Assembly: GCA_016271365.2 (NCBI GenBank)
Contig: CM057459.1
Location: 487,643,501 to 487,707,500, forward strand
Source: Neoceratodus forsteri
Taxonomy: Eukaryota > Chordata > Ceratodontiformes > Ceratodontidae
Length of the DNA stretch: 64,000 nucleotides
Direction of reading: 5' to 3'
Shown here: in pieces, positions 11,840-23,362 of the stretch
How the letters are laid out: each line of letters opens with the position of its first letter
How positions within the stretch are numbered: position 1 is the first letter of the stretch
Translations under genes and position numbers: made by a program
Notes under the pieces: model-generated
The model's input: only the letters and a program-made list of their open reading frames with translations
The model's database searches: none
What the model was told of the DNA's origin: nothing

Positions 11840-12640
11840 CTATCCGTGATTTTTTTTATCTTTTAAGAGTTGATTATTTAATCTCCATAACTTATCCATC
11901 CCCCAACTGAGAGAGAGGGAAAGTCGGCAGGTTATTATAGAATGATCAGAACCTATTCCTGGCTCCATTTTGCTATCAAACAGGCCACTCAGCAATGATT
12001 TGCTCAACCCAAAATAATCAATTCTGAGGATGAGCCATGAACAGCCAAGCAGAATGTGAACTCCTTTTCTGCAGAGTCTAAGAGCCTCCAAGGGTCACAA
12101 AGACCCATATGGTCAACTAGTTCTCTAACTGCTCTCTGTGCTGGAAAAAGCCGCCTAGATCCTGATCCCATGGATTTGTCCAGAAGGGGATCGAAAGGAA
12201 GATTTCAGTCTCCTCCCAGGAAGATTGGGGTATTCAGGTAAGGTGTCAGTATGGAAAGAAGTTCCATAAAAAAAGGTGGGGAATCAGTGTTAGGGCCATA
12301 AATGCATCCGAAAATTATCTCGAATGATTGAATTTTTCCTCTGACAAAGACGTCTCCACCATTTTTATCTCTTATATACTGCTCACAAGAAAATGGAAAG
12401 GCTCTTGTAAACAATATACAGTAGCTACCCCCTGCTACTCCTACTGTCTCCCACGGTAAATAATTGCCCCACTTGCTGTCACCTCAGTAGAGTACCCTCT
12501 GTCTCTAATAAATGGGTTTCTTGTAGCATAATCACATCATTGTGCAAGATCCCCAAGTACTTCAACATTTTCATGCATCTAAGAGGATGTCTCACCCCTT
12601 TTACGTTCAATTAACAAAACTTAAAATGTTGCACCATCAT
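11840..12640 (-). pseudogene. L1 ORF2 endonuclease domain
   Basis: Reading from about 12620 downward gives NVRGM-HPLRCMKMLKYL, then DVIMLQETHL, RAFPFSCEQYIRDKNGGDVFV, then IIFGCIYGPNTDSPPFF and L-GGDWNL-type continuations. The last part is GSDHSIITCRL (about 11950), a clear SDH catalytic-histidine motif of APE-like endonucleases. The ORF2 start probably lies near 12630. Frameshifts are present. Confidence 0.82.
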
Positions 12641-14147
12641 CCCTATTCACAGATGGTAAAATTACCACATTTCCTAAGAACAAATATCCTGCACGTGTTC
12701 CTTTCTCATGTATGTAAATGGCACCACAATACCCAATTCCCCATGAATACAAGCAAACCCTCCCCATCCTCCCCCCCATATTCCTAAAGCAAACCTCAAA
12801 TACTCACCCTCCAAAATCGACCCTACGACTAGGAAAAATTGTAGGTAAAACATCTATTGTACCATCTAACATGAACTTCTAGAAACCTTAAACAGTAATA
12901 GGAACAACTCTCCCCCCCTTTGTGCTGGTCCATGGCGATCAGCTTGCTGATGACCTTCCCTCCCCCATTCACCTGACTGCAGTCATGTTGTAAATGTACA
13001 GTAACCCCCCTGGGTGGGGGACAGCAACCTCCGCTATCTAATTAATGGCACTCCAGCAGGTGGCAGTGCTTTTCTGGGTGGAATGAACTGCCCGACACTG
13101 AAGTTATCAAAGCCCCACAACACACTAGGGCCTTAGATATTTTTGCCCTCCATTGTTACACTATAGCCCCTTAGGTTAATGAATCGGCACTAGAAACCTC
13201 CCCCTAACCAGAGAAGAATGATGTGGAGAGGGAAATGAGAACTCCTTATGGAGCTTTCAATCCACACTGCCATTGGGCTCCTCCACCCCTTCCTTTCTGC
13301 TGGAAACAAAACCAAGCAGAGGGTAGGGCTAGTACAGAAACTGTGTGAATGTAGTAAAATCCACTGCGAAAGACCCACTTAAGGAATAACAAGAAACATT
13401 GATAACACAAAAGCAAATTGAGTTGGTTTAGAAGAGTAAGCATCTTCTGATTAGATTGCACCTGCATATTGTCTGAGGACTCATCATACAGTTATATATC
13501 TTTGGTACTGTTCAAATCAGGAAGTACAGAGCTTAATTTGTCCTCTTGAAAGTAAAGGAAAGTTTTTAACTCTGAGTTATAAAACTATAACTGCGGTTGC
13601 ATGGACCGCTAAATAAATAAAAGTCCCAGGGTGTAGGCAGTATTCTCAGCCCTCCCCCAGAAGTCAGAGTGCTGATCCTGTGGATAAGATAAAGCTCAAT
13701 AGATTGCCACATTGGAAAAAAATTCCTCTGAGTTTCTAGGATATTTGTAAGGAGGCTGGGAGGTTAACCCCCCCATGGAATGAAGGACACAAAGTCAACC
13801 ATTCACACAAAAGGACTGTACACCCACAATCCTGGGATCCTGTAGAACCATCAGCCTTCTATATGGCCTTAAGCAGAGCTCCAGCCAAACCATAAGGTAA
13901 AACCAAAATCTGCAAGCAGACCAAGTATACTTCACCAAGAAATAAGTCAGCAGTCCTCTGGGCTCCCTCAGCGGTCAGTAAATAAAGTAGGGTGCTTTTG
14001 TTTGCAGAATTCTAACGCAGGGGCTACCTCCTCGAATGAAGCCCAGGTTCCATCCAGTAGTATCTACAGTTTTGCAGGGTAAGCCATATGAAACTTTATT
14101 CCTGAGGCAATACATTTAGAGACAATTGGGTGGAAGGATGCCCTGCG
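12641..14147 (-). other. L1 inter-ORF region, no coding signal
   Basis: About 1.5 kb lies between the recognisable ORF1 C-terminus and the ORF2 start. I see no protein motif on either strand, although short open frames exist (for example 13246-13467). It is longer than the short spacer of mammalian L1, so it may include a hidden insertion or an intrinsically long spacer. Confidence 0.4.
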
Positions 14148-14909
14148 CTAGTGAACAGTGGCTGGTAAATCTTGCGTATCTCTTATCTTCTGGCCTTCCC
14201 ACAGGACGTCCTGTATTTCCCTCAGCTTCATTAGCACATGTTGTTTCTCTTGAAAATGCAGGAATCTAAACATCAGAGGTCTGGGTTGCATATTTGGTGG
14301 TGGCATGGGCCAGAGTGCCCGGTGTGCCCTTTCTATAATATAGGTAGACCCATATGGAAAGGACCCTGTCCGTTTAAGTAATAGTTTCTGCACAAATTGC
14401 ATAGTGTTGGTGCCCTCCTCTTTCTCTGGTAGTTCAATCACTACCACATTGTTGTGCAGACTTCTACCTTCTAAGTCCTCGATTTTGGATTCAAGTCTTT
14501 TGAGAGTTTGGCGGTTAGCCGTCATGAGTGAGTCCATTTTGTCTGTCTGCTTCTCCTCTGAGATAATACGGGCCTCATTGTCAGTGGTCCACCGTGCAAC
14601 CTCTTCCAAAGTGTCTGAGAGAGCCTTTATATCGGTCACCAGAAAGCGAATCTCTTCCTTGAATGGTTGAAATTCTAGGAGGAATCGCTACAAAGTTAGA
14701 GGAGTCAATTTCGTGGCCACAGGAGATGATGTTGTCACAGTATGTGTACAGTCTGTAGCAGGAGGCTGCACCCTGGGGTTTATTGGCACTTTTTCTGGCG
14801 TGACAGGCAGCGTGTGCTGAGGAGCTGCCTGTCGCATCTCCACTTCCATTTCAGACACAGAACTGCTTGCAATAGTGAAGAGAAGTTCTACAATGCTATA
14901 GGTGAGCAA
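14148..14909 (-). pseudogene. L1 ORF1 (RNA-binding chaperone-like protein)
   Basis: A 163-codon minus ORF (14639-14148) contains a heptad-like coiled coil (LSDTLEEVARWTTDNEARI...LKRLESKIEDLEGRSLHNNVVVIELPE). The RRM-like core and C-terminal domain follow (IIERAHRAL...PRPLMFRFLHFQEKQHVL). This is the standard L1 ORF1p order, a trimer-forming protein that coats L1 RNA. The N-terminal part (14909-14688) is in another frame after a stop near 14690. Confidence 0.88.
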
Positions 14910-14986
14910 TTCCCAAGCAAATTATGTGGAAAACTTGTAGAAAAACCCTTGCAATGCTAGTTGGGTGAGCGGAGCACAGACAGAGC

Positions 14987-15112
14987 ATGTCTTACTCGGT
15001 TGGCTGCATCAGATGACTCCCATAAGTAGGATATCTACAGAGTGGCTGCAGGTCTGCAGGAGACTCTGTAGGTGGGGCACCAAAACAAGGTAGGAGGTAA
15101 CACATAGCTACT
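14987..15112 (-). repeat. 125-bp block shared with 2279-2403
   Basis: This is the reverse complement of the block at 2279-2403, with only a few substitutions. Its place immediately upstream of the L1 ORF1 suggests that it may be L1 5' UTR sequence, but a small independent repeat is equally possible. Confidence 0.7.
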
Positions 15113-15860
15113 TTCTGTATACTGTAACAAACAGCAGGGGGCAAGTAACTACAGCTTGTACCTACACTAAGAGTGCATAAAGGGCAGTGGACTTTAAGGA
15201 GAAAGTGCAAACAGGTAAAAGGGTTAAAAAAAGGAAAAGCAGGAGACAGTCTATCTAGGGAAGGGTAACAAACTAGTTCAAGGAAGCAAAAAGGAGAGGT
15301 AAGAGTACAATGGAAGTAGGGAAGAGGTAGAATGATAAATTGAGCTTGCACAAACTGTAAGCAAAGGAAAGATCATGGGAGTGGTGCAGTGCAATAGTTG
15401 TGGGGTTGCAGTCTTTTGGGAAACCTTCTTGAGACTGAGATGTTGCTCCATATGTACTTACTTCTCTGGACTGTAGGTACAGGTTGCTGGACTCCAAGCT
15501 GAACCTGCAGGGGTACAGCAGACTTTCTGCCCCCCGGGAAACAAGTTTGCTGCTGCTCCCACACAGGATGCCTAGGCAGAGGCACAGCAAATTAATCTTG
15601 GTGGGCTCTGGGAGGGCAGGAGTGGTGGGAGGGTGCATGCTTCTCCACCTTTGAAAAGCCACCAGATATTGGCATGAAACATCAAGCTGTTTTTCAGATG
15701 CTGCAACTGCAGCTTTGTTGTTTTTTTATTCAACACATTTGATTATTCATCACACTCAACTTGAGGTGAGCCCATTATTGCTGCTATCCAGCTCTGGGTG
15801 GCTGAACTGAATGAATAAGCATTCTCCACCTATACCATTGCATAATTACTTTCTCATACT
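15113..15860. other. possible L1 5' UTR, otherwise unassigned
   Basis: A minus-strand open frame (15662-15273) has no recognisable domain. Its position upstream of L1 ORF1 fits a 5' UTR. The upstream boundary of the L1 is not visible; a T-run at about 15719-15727 may mark a junction. Confidence 0.35.
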
Positions 15861-15959
15861 GGTGGAACAAGGCAGCTGAGTGGAATTACCCATTGCAGTG
15901 GAAAGAAACGAGGTTGGGTGCCTCAGAAGTAGAGGCACCAAGGAGGGAGGGAGAGGTCC

Positions 15960-16560
15960 CAGCCCTAAAGGAAGCAACTGCTGGTGGGGGACTTTACTGG
16001 GAAGGAGATAGGTTTGGGTGCTGGAGGAGAAGCATAGGGAAGATACATGCCTGAAAGGTGCTTCAGTTTAGAGGGATGGAAAGCATATCCAGAGGATCGC
16101 TAGGGCAGCAGGAGCTCGGAGTGAGCTAGACATCATTGTCCATCTGGGAAAAATGACCTGGCAATAGACAAGGTAGGAGTAGTACAGAGTAACTTCAAGA
16201 AGTTGATGAGGAACCTCAGATAAGTGGCATGCACAGTGGCTTTTTCTGAGGTGCTACCTGTGCACAGCTGGGGAGAAGCAAGGGCACATCACACCATTTA
16301 ATGACTGGTTAAAGGCATGATGCAAGAAGGAGGGCTTTGACTATCTTGGGCACTGGGGACCACCCTAGGAGGATATGGGCCACTATAAGGGAGATTGCCG
16401 GGATTCTTCGAGGAAAGAGCCCACAGTCCTTGGTGGGAGGTTTAAATGCCAATTGGATAAACATTTAAACTAGCTAGTGGGATGCGGTGTATCCAAGGGA
16501 GGCAACAGTTGCCTCCTGAATGGTGGCTCTTCAGGGAGAAAGGGCCTAAGGGGAGAAAAC
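15960..16560 (+). pseudogene. CR1 ORF1 esterase-domain remnant
   Basis: Fragments in several frames match the SGNH hydrolase domain known from CR1 ORF1: ARAAGARSELDIIVHLGKNDLA, then NFKKLMRNLR-VACTVAFSEVLPV. The nucleophile (GDS-type) block is not clear and the catalytic DG-H block is not seen, so the domain is dead. Confidence 0.65.
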
Positions 16561-17179
16561 TCAACTAGGGCAGGAATGCAGAAATGTAGGAACAGGGACA
16601 AGGCAGAATAAAAGGAGGGTATAACTCAGTTAAGCAGTGGTAAAGGATTGAAGGAGACAAGTTATGTGAAAGTAAAAAGAGAAGAGTTGAGTCGGGGGGG
16701 AATCATGAAACAACACAGGCAGGAATGTGAAGGAGGAACAGAGCAGTAGGGTGGGGGAAGAAGGTGTGGAGAGTAAAGTGTGCTAATGCAAGAAGTCTTG
16801 GAAATAACATTTCAGACATGGAAGCAAGCATAGTTCTGTCTAACCTGGATTTAATGGCTGCAACAGAGTCATGGTGTGCTGAGCACTCCGATTGGGACAT
16901 GGTTATACTGGGCTACTCTCTGTTCATAGGAGACAGGGTGAGGAGGAGGGGCTCTATTATATGTGAGGGATGGAATCAAGGCCACTGAGGTACACAGTAA
17001 CCACTAGGAAATGGAGGTGCTGCGAATTATCCAGGATACAGGATCTGGGGCCACTATCCATATCAGGGTAGTGCAGAGACCTCCAACACAGTGACAGAAG
17101 TTAGATAAGGCACTTAGGGAAACCATTATCAGAATGGCAAGCAAGGGGGAGATCCTGATAGCTGCCTACTTCAGTCTCA

Positions 17180-17645
17180 CTGCTTTGCAAAAATTCTAGT
17201 CCTCTCGAGAAAGTGTACAAAATCCTTGATTTCACATTCATGCAGTCTTTGTGATATTGCCTCTGAATCCAGTGTAATTTCACTCCCCTTTTTTCCAAAT
17301 TATGCATTTTTCCCCAAATTGCAAATTTTTTTAAAAACTGAGTTCTTAAACATGTGCAATTTCAGCAAACAGCATAATTTTTCTCCAAATTGTACATTTT
17401 CAAAAATGAAATTCACAAATATGGCAATTTCAGGAAGTAATACCACAATCTGAGCATACACTTTTGAAAGTGTGCATTTTTATAACTCATAATTTGCAAA
17501 ATTGCAAACTTTTTCTCAGTTTGCACAAATAGCTACATAATAGGATGTAATGTGCTCAGTTCATGAAATTGTGTGAAATTACATGAAAATGGTGCAATTT
17601 CATGAAAAGTGTACCAAACAGATTTTTGCAATTTTGCTTAGCACT
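17180..17645. mobile_element. AT-rich insertion in CR1 endonuclease
   Basis: CR1 coding stops after GEILIAAYFS (about 17170) and resumes at DVEWSIRTVALA (about 17665). The roughly 460 bp between is AT-rich, with repeated GCAATTTCA/TGAAATTG motifs. TGCAAAAAT occurs near the left edge (17187-17195) and inverted near the right edge (about 17624-17634). This fits a decayed miniature inverted-repeat element, but no target duplication is certain. Confidence 0.5.
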
Positions 17646-18539
17646 ATCTATTCATTCTGTCAGATGTGGAGTGGAGCATTAGAACTGTGGCTTTGGCAAT
17701 AAGCACGGCCATCCTTGACTTCCTGCAAGAGTTTTGTGTCAAGCAGCTAGTCAGGGAACCCACTAGGGACAGAGCAGTGCTGGACCTGGTGCTTACAACC
17801 ATTGCAGACGTCATAGTGTGCAGTTTTCTAGGTACCAGCAATCACTTTGGAGTGTGGTTCAACATAGAGATGGGACCAGAGGCAAAACACATGAGGCCAA
17901 GGGTCCTGGATTTTACGAGGGTGGATTTTAAAGAAATGGTAGACTGCCGGGGGGGGGGGTTCACCAGAGAGGGATAGACACAATGATAAAAAATAAGAGA
18001 GGACATAATTAAAGCAACCATCCTCTACATGAAGGAAGTGAGTAAAAGCAGAAGAAAAATAAACTGTTACTGTTGTCTAAGGAAGTAGCAAAGGTGGTGA
18101 AGGGAAAAAGGGTGGCATTCAAAAAGTATAAGGAAACTCAGAGGGAGGAGGACAGGGAGGCATACCAAGTAAAGCAAAGTAAGCAGGCAGGACAGTGAGG
18201 GAAGTAAAGGCACAGACAAAGGAAAGGATTGCAAAAGAGGTCACTAAAGGGGATAAGTCTTTTTTTCAGATCTATAAGCAAGACAAGGAAAACAAGTGGA
18301 GGGACAGTAAAAATTAGAAGGGTGGAAGGGGAAGACTGAGCAGGAGTAGACAAAGAAAAGCTGACATCCTAAATTGGTACTTCTGCTCAGTCTTCACAGT
18401 GGAAGGGGGTGGACCACCAGGAAGATGTATAAGTGAGTATAAGTGAGGGTACAGTGGAAAACAAGTAAATTTTCAGTGGAAAGAGTCCTGAAAGGACTAG
18501 CAGCCATGCAGATCAACAATGCTATACAACCAGATGGGA

Positions 18540-19150
18540 TACATCCCAGGGTACTAAAATAACTCAGAGATGTGCTGTCTGCCCCACTGACAGCCTTCTT
18601 CATCAGCTCACTGGAAAAAGGCATGGTTCCTGAGGACTGGATAAGAGTTGACATGGTTCCTCTTTATAAAAGCACCAGCAGCATGGAGGCTACCAGCTAC
18701 AGGAAGGTCAATCTTAATTGGGTGGTGGGGAAATTAATGGAAACCTTTCTGAAGGAAAGAGTGGTAGATTATCTTGAATCCAACAGGCTGCAAGATCACA
18801 GGCAGCACAGAATCATGCCGGGGAAGGTCATGCCAAATGAATATGATAGATTTCCTTGACTGGATGACAAGGGAAATGAATCAAGGGAGGACAATGGTTG
18901 ACCTATCTGGATTTTACCAAAGCCTTCAACACTGTGCTGAAAAGGAGGCTGATAAAGAAGTTGACAGCACTGGAATGCAATCCAGATTATTAAACTGGGT
19001 AAGAAACTGGTTAAGAGATACAAGACAGAGGTTGGTGGTTAACAAAACTCACTCTAAGGATAGGAGAGTGACCAATGGGGTGCAGCAGGGCTCAGTACTG
19101 TGACTGGTCCTCTTCAAAGTCTTAATAAGTGACAGTGCAAAAAAATTGAA
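18540..19150 (+). pseudogene. CR1 reverse transcriptase core
   Basis: Motifs in overlapping frames: FFISSLEKGMVPEDWIRVDMVPLYK, SYRKVNLNWVVGKLMETFLKERVVDYLE, then LLNWVRNWLRDTRQRLVVN and RRVTNGVQQGSVL. The first catalytic Asp block is damaged (MVDLSGFYQSLQH instead of LDFSKAFD). ADDTK at about 19175 retains the second catalytic Asp pair. Confidence 0.8.
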
Positions 19151-20107
19151 AGTGATGGTATGCCTTTCTGCAGATGATACCAAAAACTGCAATAGGGTGG
19201 ACACTCCAGTAGGGGGGTGAAAAAAATGTGCAGGGATCTTAGGAAACTCAAGGAATGGCCAAAAGCATGGCAGTTGGGGTTCAATACCAAATAGTGCAAA
19301 ATCATACACCTAGGGCATGGGGACACAGGAGCTGAGTATAAGATCACTGAGGTATTGACAGTCACTAGACAGGAAAGGAACCTTGGAGTTTTTGTATTTG
19401 AGGACCACATGGCAGCAGAGAAGTGTGACAAGACAGTGGGTAGGGCCTGTGTGATGCGGGGATGCATAAGGAAGGGTATCTCCAACAGGAGGTGGGACGT
19501 GTGTGTTGCAAGTGTATCACTCACTGGTGAGACCCCATCTGGATAACTGTTTCTAGTTTTGGACACTGCACCTCAGAAAGGACAAAAACAGGGTGAAGGC
19601 AATCCATTCAATGGCAACTAAAATGGTGCAGAGTTTGCACAAAAAGCCCTACAAGGTGATACTGAAGGAATTCAATACGTACGCTCTGGAACAGAGGAGA
19701 GAGAGAGGGTATTGACAAGATAGAGACCTACATGTACCACACAGAGGCAAACACGGTGTGGATGGATTCTTATTCAAATGAGAAAGAGCGTCAGTACCAG
19801 AGTCATGTGAATAAGCTGGATTGTGGGAGTTCAAGAGAGATGTGAGAAAATATTTCTTCACTGAAAGGGTGGTAGATGACTGGAACAGACTGCCAGCAGA
19901 TGTGGTGGCATCTAAAACAATGAGGGACTTCAAACATGTTTGGGATAGACATAGGGGTATATTAGAAAAGAGGCAGGGAGTCAGAAGGATGGCCAAAGAC
20001 CAGATAGTGTCTGCAGAAGCAGATCAGGCAAGGAATATCTGGGCAGACTGGGTGGGCCAAGGGGTATTTTTCTGCTGACAAAATCTGTATTTCTATGTTT
20101 CTATGTT

Positions 20108-20398
20108 GACGCTATAAAAAATGGTAGTCCTTAAGTTTATTGTTCCATCAAAGGGCTACAGCTAAATTAATACTGGTACCACTGTTGAAGTGCAGTCATG
20201 CAAGTGGCCCTTAAAAGAGTATGCCATGTTATTTTGGGTGCTGACAGTAGTACACATCACTGTTTCCATTATTTCTCTCTAGACTGCCTCCTTTTAAACC
20301 ATAGATCTAGATTTTTTAAGAAAAAAAAAGCACTGATGACTTGTCTACCTGCACATATCTTTGCCAACCCAAAACCCATATTGGGAGGACTTTGTCTG
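20108..20398. other. unassigned, no gene seen
   Basis: This stretch lies between the CR1 tail and a repeat shared with 25.6 kb. I see no motif that I can support. Confidence 0.35.
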
Positions 20399-21260
20399 TG
20401 GTTCAATGTGGGGGGTAACTTGGCCCACCAACCTATATAAATCTGCCTACACATCAGTTTAGTGCTTAGTTCATTTTTGAATGGCTGAACTGCTGCATGG
20501 TCCTCGTGGTTGCGTTTCTAATTTCCTCATCCTTCTCCCGTCTTTTCCTCCTGCCCCTTTACTTTCCTCCTCCTACCTGCTTGCCTTCATCTCCCTCCTT
20601 CTCCTTCCTGGTTTTGTGTTGCCACTCATGGCTGCCTGTGCCTCCCTCTTCCTCCATTCCTGTTGCTCTCCCCCTCTTTTCCCTCGTTTTGCTTTGCAGC
20701 TCATTCCGCAACTGTTTGTGCCTGCCGCCCCATGGCTGTTTTTCTGTCTTGTGCAGCTGCTTTCCTTCTTGCTTCACTTTTCTGTCCCCTTTTGTGCTTT
20801 TGTGTTCCTGTGCCTTTGTCTGCCTCAGCTTGTTGTTGCTGCTTCCTGACTTGTCTCTCCCCCTTGCTTGTTTGTCTTGCTCTCTCACAGCTCGTTTCTG
20901 CTCATCCACACCCAACCCCCACCTCCTGCTTGTTGTTTGCCTTTGCTCCTTCTGGGGGTTCTATCCATTCATTTGTTTATTTTGTTGCTTAAGTTTAACA
21001 ACTCTCATTCTCCCCTTTCTTCAGGGTCAGTGTAGTGTGATGACACTGCCCAGTTTAAAGCCACATCATTGTCCTTGCCTTCTTACTCATTTGCTTCTTT
21101 TGCATTTCCCTGCCCTCTTTCTGGCTCATTTCTTTGGTCTGTTCAGGCTATCCTGGTTCTCTACATTCTATTCTCTTTTTACGTCATATCTTCCTCTTTA
21201 TTTCTCATCCTTCACCACAAACACTTCAGACTCTCTACATGAAATAAATTACTGTTACAT
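20399..21260 (+). repeat. TATA-containing repeat with long pyrimidine-rich tract
   Basis: The segment 20399-20475 (CCCACCAACCTATATAAATC, then GCCTACAC-TCA-TT-AGTGCTTAGTT) recurs at about 25590-25655 and is followed in both places by C+T-rich sequence. Here the pyrimidine bias on the plus strand runs to about 21240. The CTATATAAATC resembles a TATA box, so this may be the promoter end of an unclassified retroelement. The 259-codon open frame in the tract is low-complexity (Leu/Ser/Phe/Cys) and not credible as a gene. Confidence 0.5.
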
Positions 21261-21289
21261 TACTGATATTTGTTAAAGAAATCTAGTGG

Positions 21290-22620
21290 TACAAACACGT
21301 TTCCTCTGCTGGCTTCCTAGTCTACAATTAACTGAAATCTGGTTGCCATGCTGGAGATGACTGCATTTCTTCAGTTAAAATATCATTTACCACCTCTGTT
21401 GTATGTGGATGAACTCTCGAAGCAACAGTCTTTAAAATTACAGCTTCGCTTGACTGCATAGGCTTGGAGCCGAAGTACCCCCTTTACCATTCTTGAGTCT
21501 GAGCTGTATCCATTCATCAACCATTAAACACAGATCTTATGAACTCACTTATTGCTCAGTGGAAGCACCACATCTGAGCGGCAGCAACAACATCGACCTC
21601 CCCCACAGTGACACTGGGACACCGCCACAGAGCACCCCATCAAAAAGCAGACCAACAGACAAAACAGCGCCGCAGCACCTGGCACAGTGCTCGCATCATA
21701 CACCATGATGATCAAATGCTGAATGCTGCACCAGAGACAGACACCACCATTAGTGACACGACAAAAGCAGCGCACTCCCTCATGGTGCAGGTGATACAAC
21801 CAGGCAGCAGGGTGACACACAGGGCAGCAGCCCAACAGCAGTAGCAGACACAGTGGCAAACAGGGCCAAATGGGAATGGCAGTACACAGCAGGCTGGGAA
21901 CCACAGCCCAATGCAGACAGATGTACAGGCAGACACTAAGAGAGGAGCACAGCTCCACAATGCTACCAGACAATGCAGTATGGCACATGCCAGGCAGGGT
22001 GACAGTGGGCAACCGACCACAGCAGGGATGCCAGACACCATGACATGGACAGGGTGGACAGAGGAGGTTCAAGCATGGAACCAGTGGTGGCAATGGGGGG
22101 ATACACAGTGTGCTGACGGTGGCATCCCCCCTCCCCATGCACACCAGAGCTCACACCTGGAGACAGCTATTCAATGCCAGCCCCAGCAGAACTGACACTG
22201 TGGTGGGCAAGTCGCTCTGTATGAGTTGTGGCAACTGTAGCTGTCAGGCTGTTCTGCATCAGGATTGTGGTGTTGCTGTGGGATGTCGCTCTGACACCGT
22301 GCTTCCTTGCTCAGCCAGGATTGATTGCCAACAGCTCCCTTACTATTTGTCAGAGTCCTTACTAATTTGCATGGAAAGTGAATTGCTTGGAGCAGAAGGA
22401 TGATATGAATAACCTGCATCTCATGTCGCCGAAAGACATTAGGGGCATTCTCTCCACTCCAGTCCCTCCCTCACTCTCTGCTTCTTCTGTATTGTTTTCC
22501 ACCACCTGTTCTGGAACTTCAGAAGTGGCTAGTTCAAAATTAACAACATTTGACCAGAGGACCATGTCTGTTTGCTATCTGACCTCATTAGTGCTCTAAT
22601 TCCTCTCAATTCCTTTAAAT
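21290..22620. other. unassigned, no gene seen
   Basis: CA/GC-rich sequence with open frames on both strands, none with a recognisable domain. It is probably an old or unclassified repeat. Confidence 0.35.
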
Positions 22621-23211
22621 GACATCTATAGCTGGCTCCGTGGCACCGAGCGAAGGGCTTCGCTTGGCACCCTGGTGACCCCGGTTCACATCCAAAGCCT
22701 GGATGTCAGAAGCAGAGAACAGCAGGGATGGAGTTTAGAGCATCCTTTGGATGCTTCCTTGCTGGGGGGGTGGGCCTTAGACAAATGGTAGTGGCTTGGG
22801 TGACATTCTAGGTGGCATGATGCCTTGACACACTGCTGAATGTTCCCACCTAGGTTGCCATTGTGATTGGCCCATTGAGGGAGTAGGGGAATGAGGAGGG
22901 CAGAAAATGGAAAATTGCCCCCCAGGCAACCAGATGATGGATGTTGGTCCCTGTTACCACGAAGCCCAAGAAGTGTTTGGGCTGATCCCACCATGCCTAG
23001 AATACATATATACACCTAAAGGCACTTCTCCCCCTGGAGAGGTGGGGACCCTCCTAGTGTAGGGTTATGTTGGGTTACTCAGGGGCTGTGGCATTGAGGA
23101 GAGGTAGATGGTGATGAGGTGGAGTAGCAGGTGGGACCTAGGCAGCCCGAAGAAGTGGCCGGCCGGGGGAGCATGGGAAGGAGCAAAAAAAAAAAAGGAC
23201 ACCTATAACTG
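22621..23211 (+). mobile_element. tRNA-headed SINE with target-site duplication
   Basis: The 5' end carries RNA polymerase III-type boxes: A box TGGCTCCGTGG at 22633-22643 (consensus TRGYNNARNGG, one mismatch) and B box GGTTCACATCC at 22683-22693 (one mismatch), spaced as in tRNAs. The element ends in an A-run at 23185-23196. Flanking direct repeats GACATCTATAGCTG (22621-22634) and GACACCTATAACTG (23198-23211) match at 12 of 14 bases, which is a good target-site duplication. The poly-A tail suggests mobilisation by L1-type machinery. The body of about 560 bp is long for a SINE. Confidence 0.75.
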
Positions 23212-23362
23212 CCATCCAATCAAAGTTGTCCTTGCTCACTGAGGATAATTGAAAGTTCTGTTTCATCAGACTTTACATTCTCCCTCTATGTCTACTTACC
23301 TAGCATTGTAACTCTGCTCATTCCAACTTCAAACTCTTACATCAGACACCTCAATTTACCTT

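Larger units (their letters stand above)
6183..14960 (-). mobile_element. L1 LINE, long copy interrupted by an L2-like LINE
   Basis: On the minus strand the order is ORF1 (about 14909-14148), a long inter-ORF region, the ORF2 endonuclease (about 12640-11840), the RT (about 11640-10340), and the ORF2 C-terminus (7770-6410). The 3' end is at about 6183-6200, where the minus strand reads AATCAATAAACTTTAAA, a polyadenylation-like signal. The L1 clade is supported by VSLDAEKAFDRVDW in the RT and by an ORF1 with a coiled coil plus an RNA-binding domain. Many frameshifts make it defective. A 2.56 kb plus-strand L2-like LINE splits ORF2 at 7775-10336. The 5' UTR may extend to about 15.6 kb. Confidence 0.9.
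15870..20107 (+). mobile_element. CR1 LINE with esterase-type ORF1
   Basis: A long plus-strand CR1. A decayed ORF1 at about 15900-16560 has an SGNH/GDSL-esterase segment (LDIIVHLGKNDLA near 16130, where the family has VVHLGTNDL). ORF2 follows with the endonuclease start (NARSLGNNISDMEASI...LDLMAATESW at 16785-16875), the endonuclease end (17666-17940), the EN-RT linker (WYFCSVFTVE, about 18375) and the RT (18540-19150). The conserved C-terminus is at 19821-20000 (KYFFTERVVDDWNRLPADVV). The 3' end reads GGGCAGACTGGGTGGGCCAA and then TTTCTATG repeats, ending at about 20107. It is split by an AT-rich insertion at about 17180-17645. Many frameshifts and stops. Confidence 0.9.

Noticed and set aside
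20497..21276. 259-codon plus-strand open frame
   Set aside because: Low-complexity Leu/Ser/Phe/Cys translation of a pyrimidine-rich tract; other long frames overlap it on both strands, and no domain is visible.
22633..22700. Functional tRNA gene
   Set aside because: Mismatched boxes, no acceptor-stem closure, and the unit ends in an A-tail with flanking target duplications, as a SINE does.
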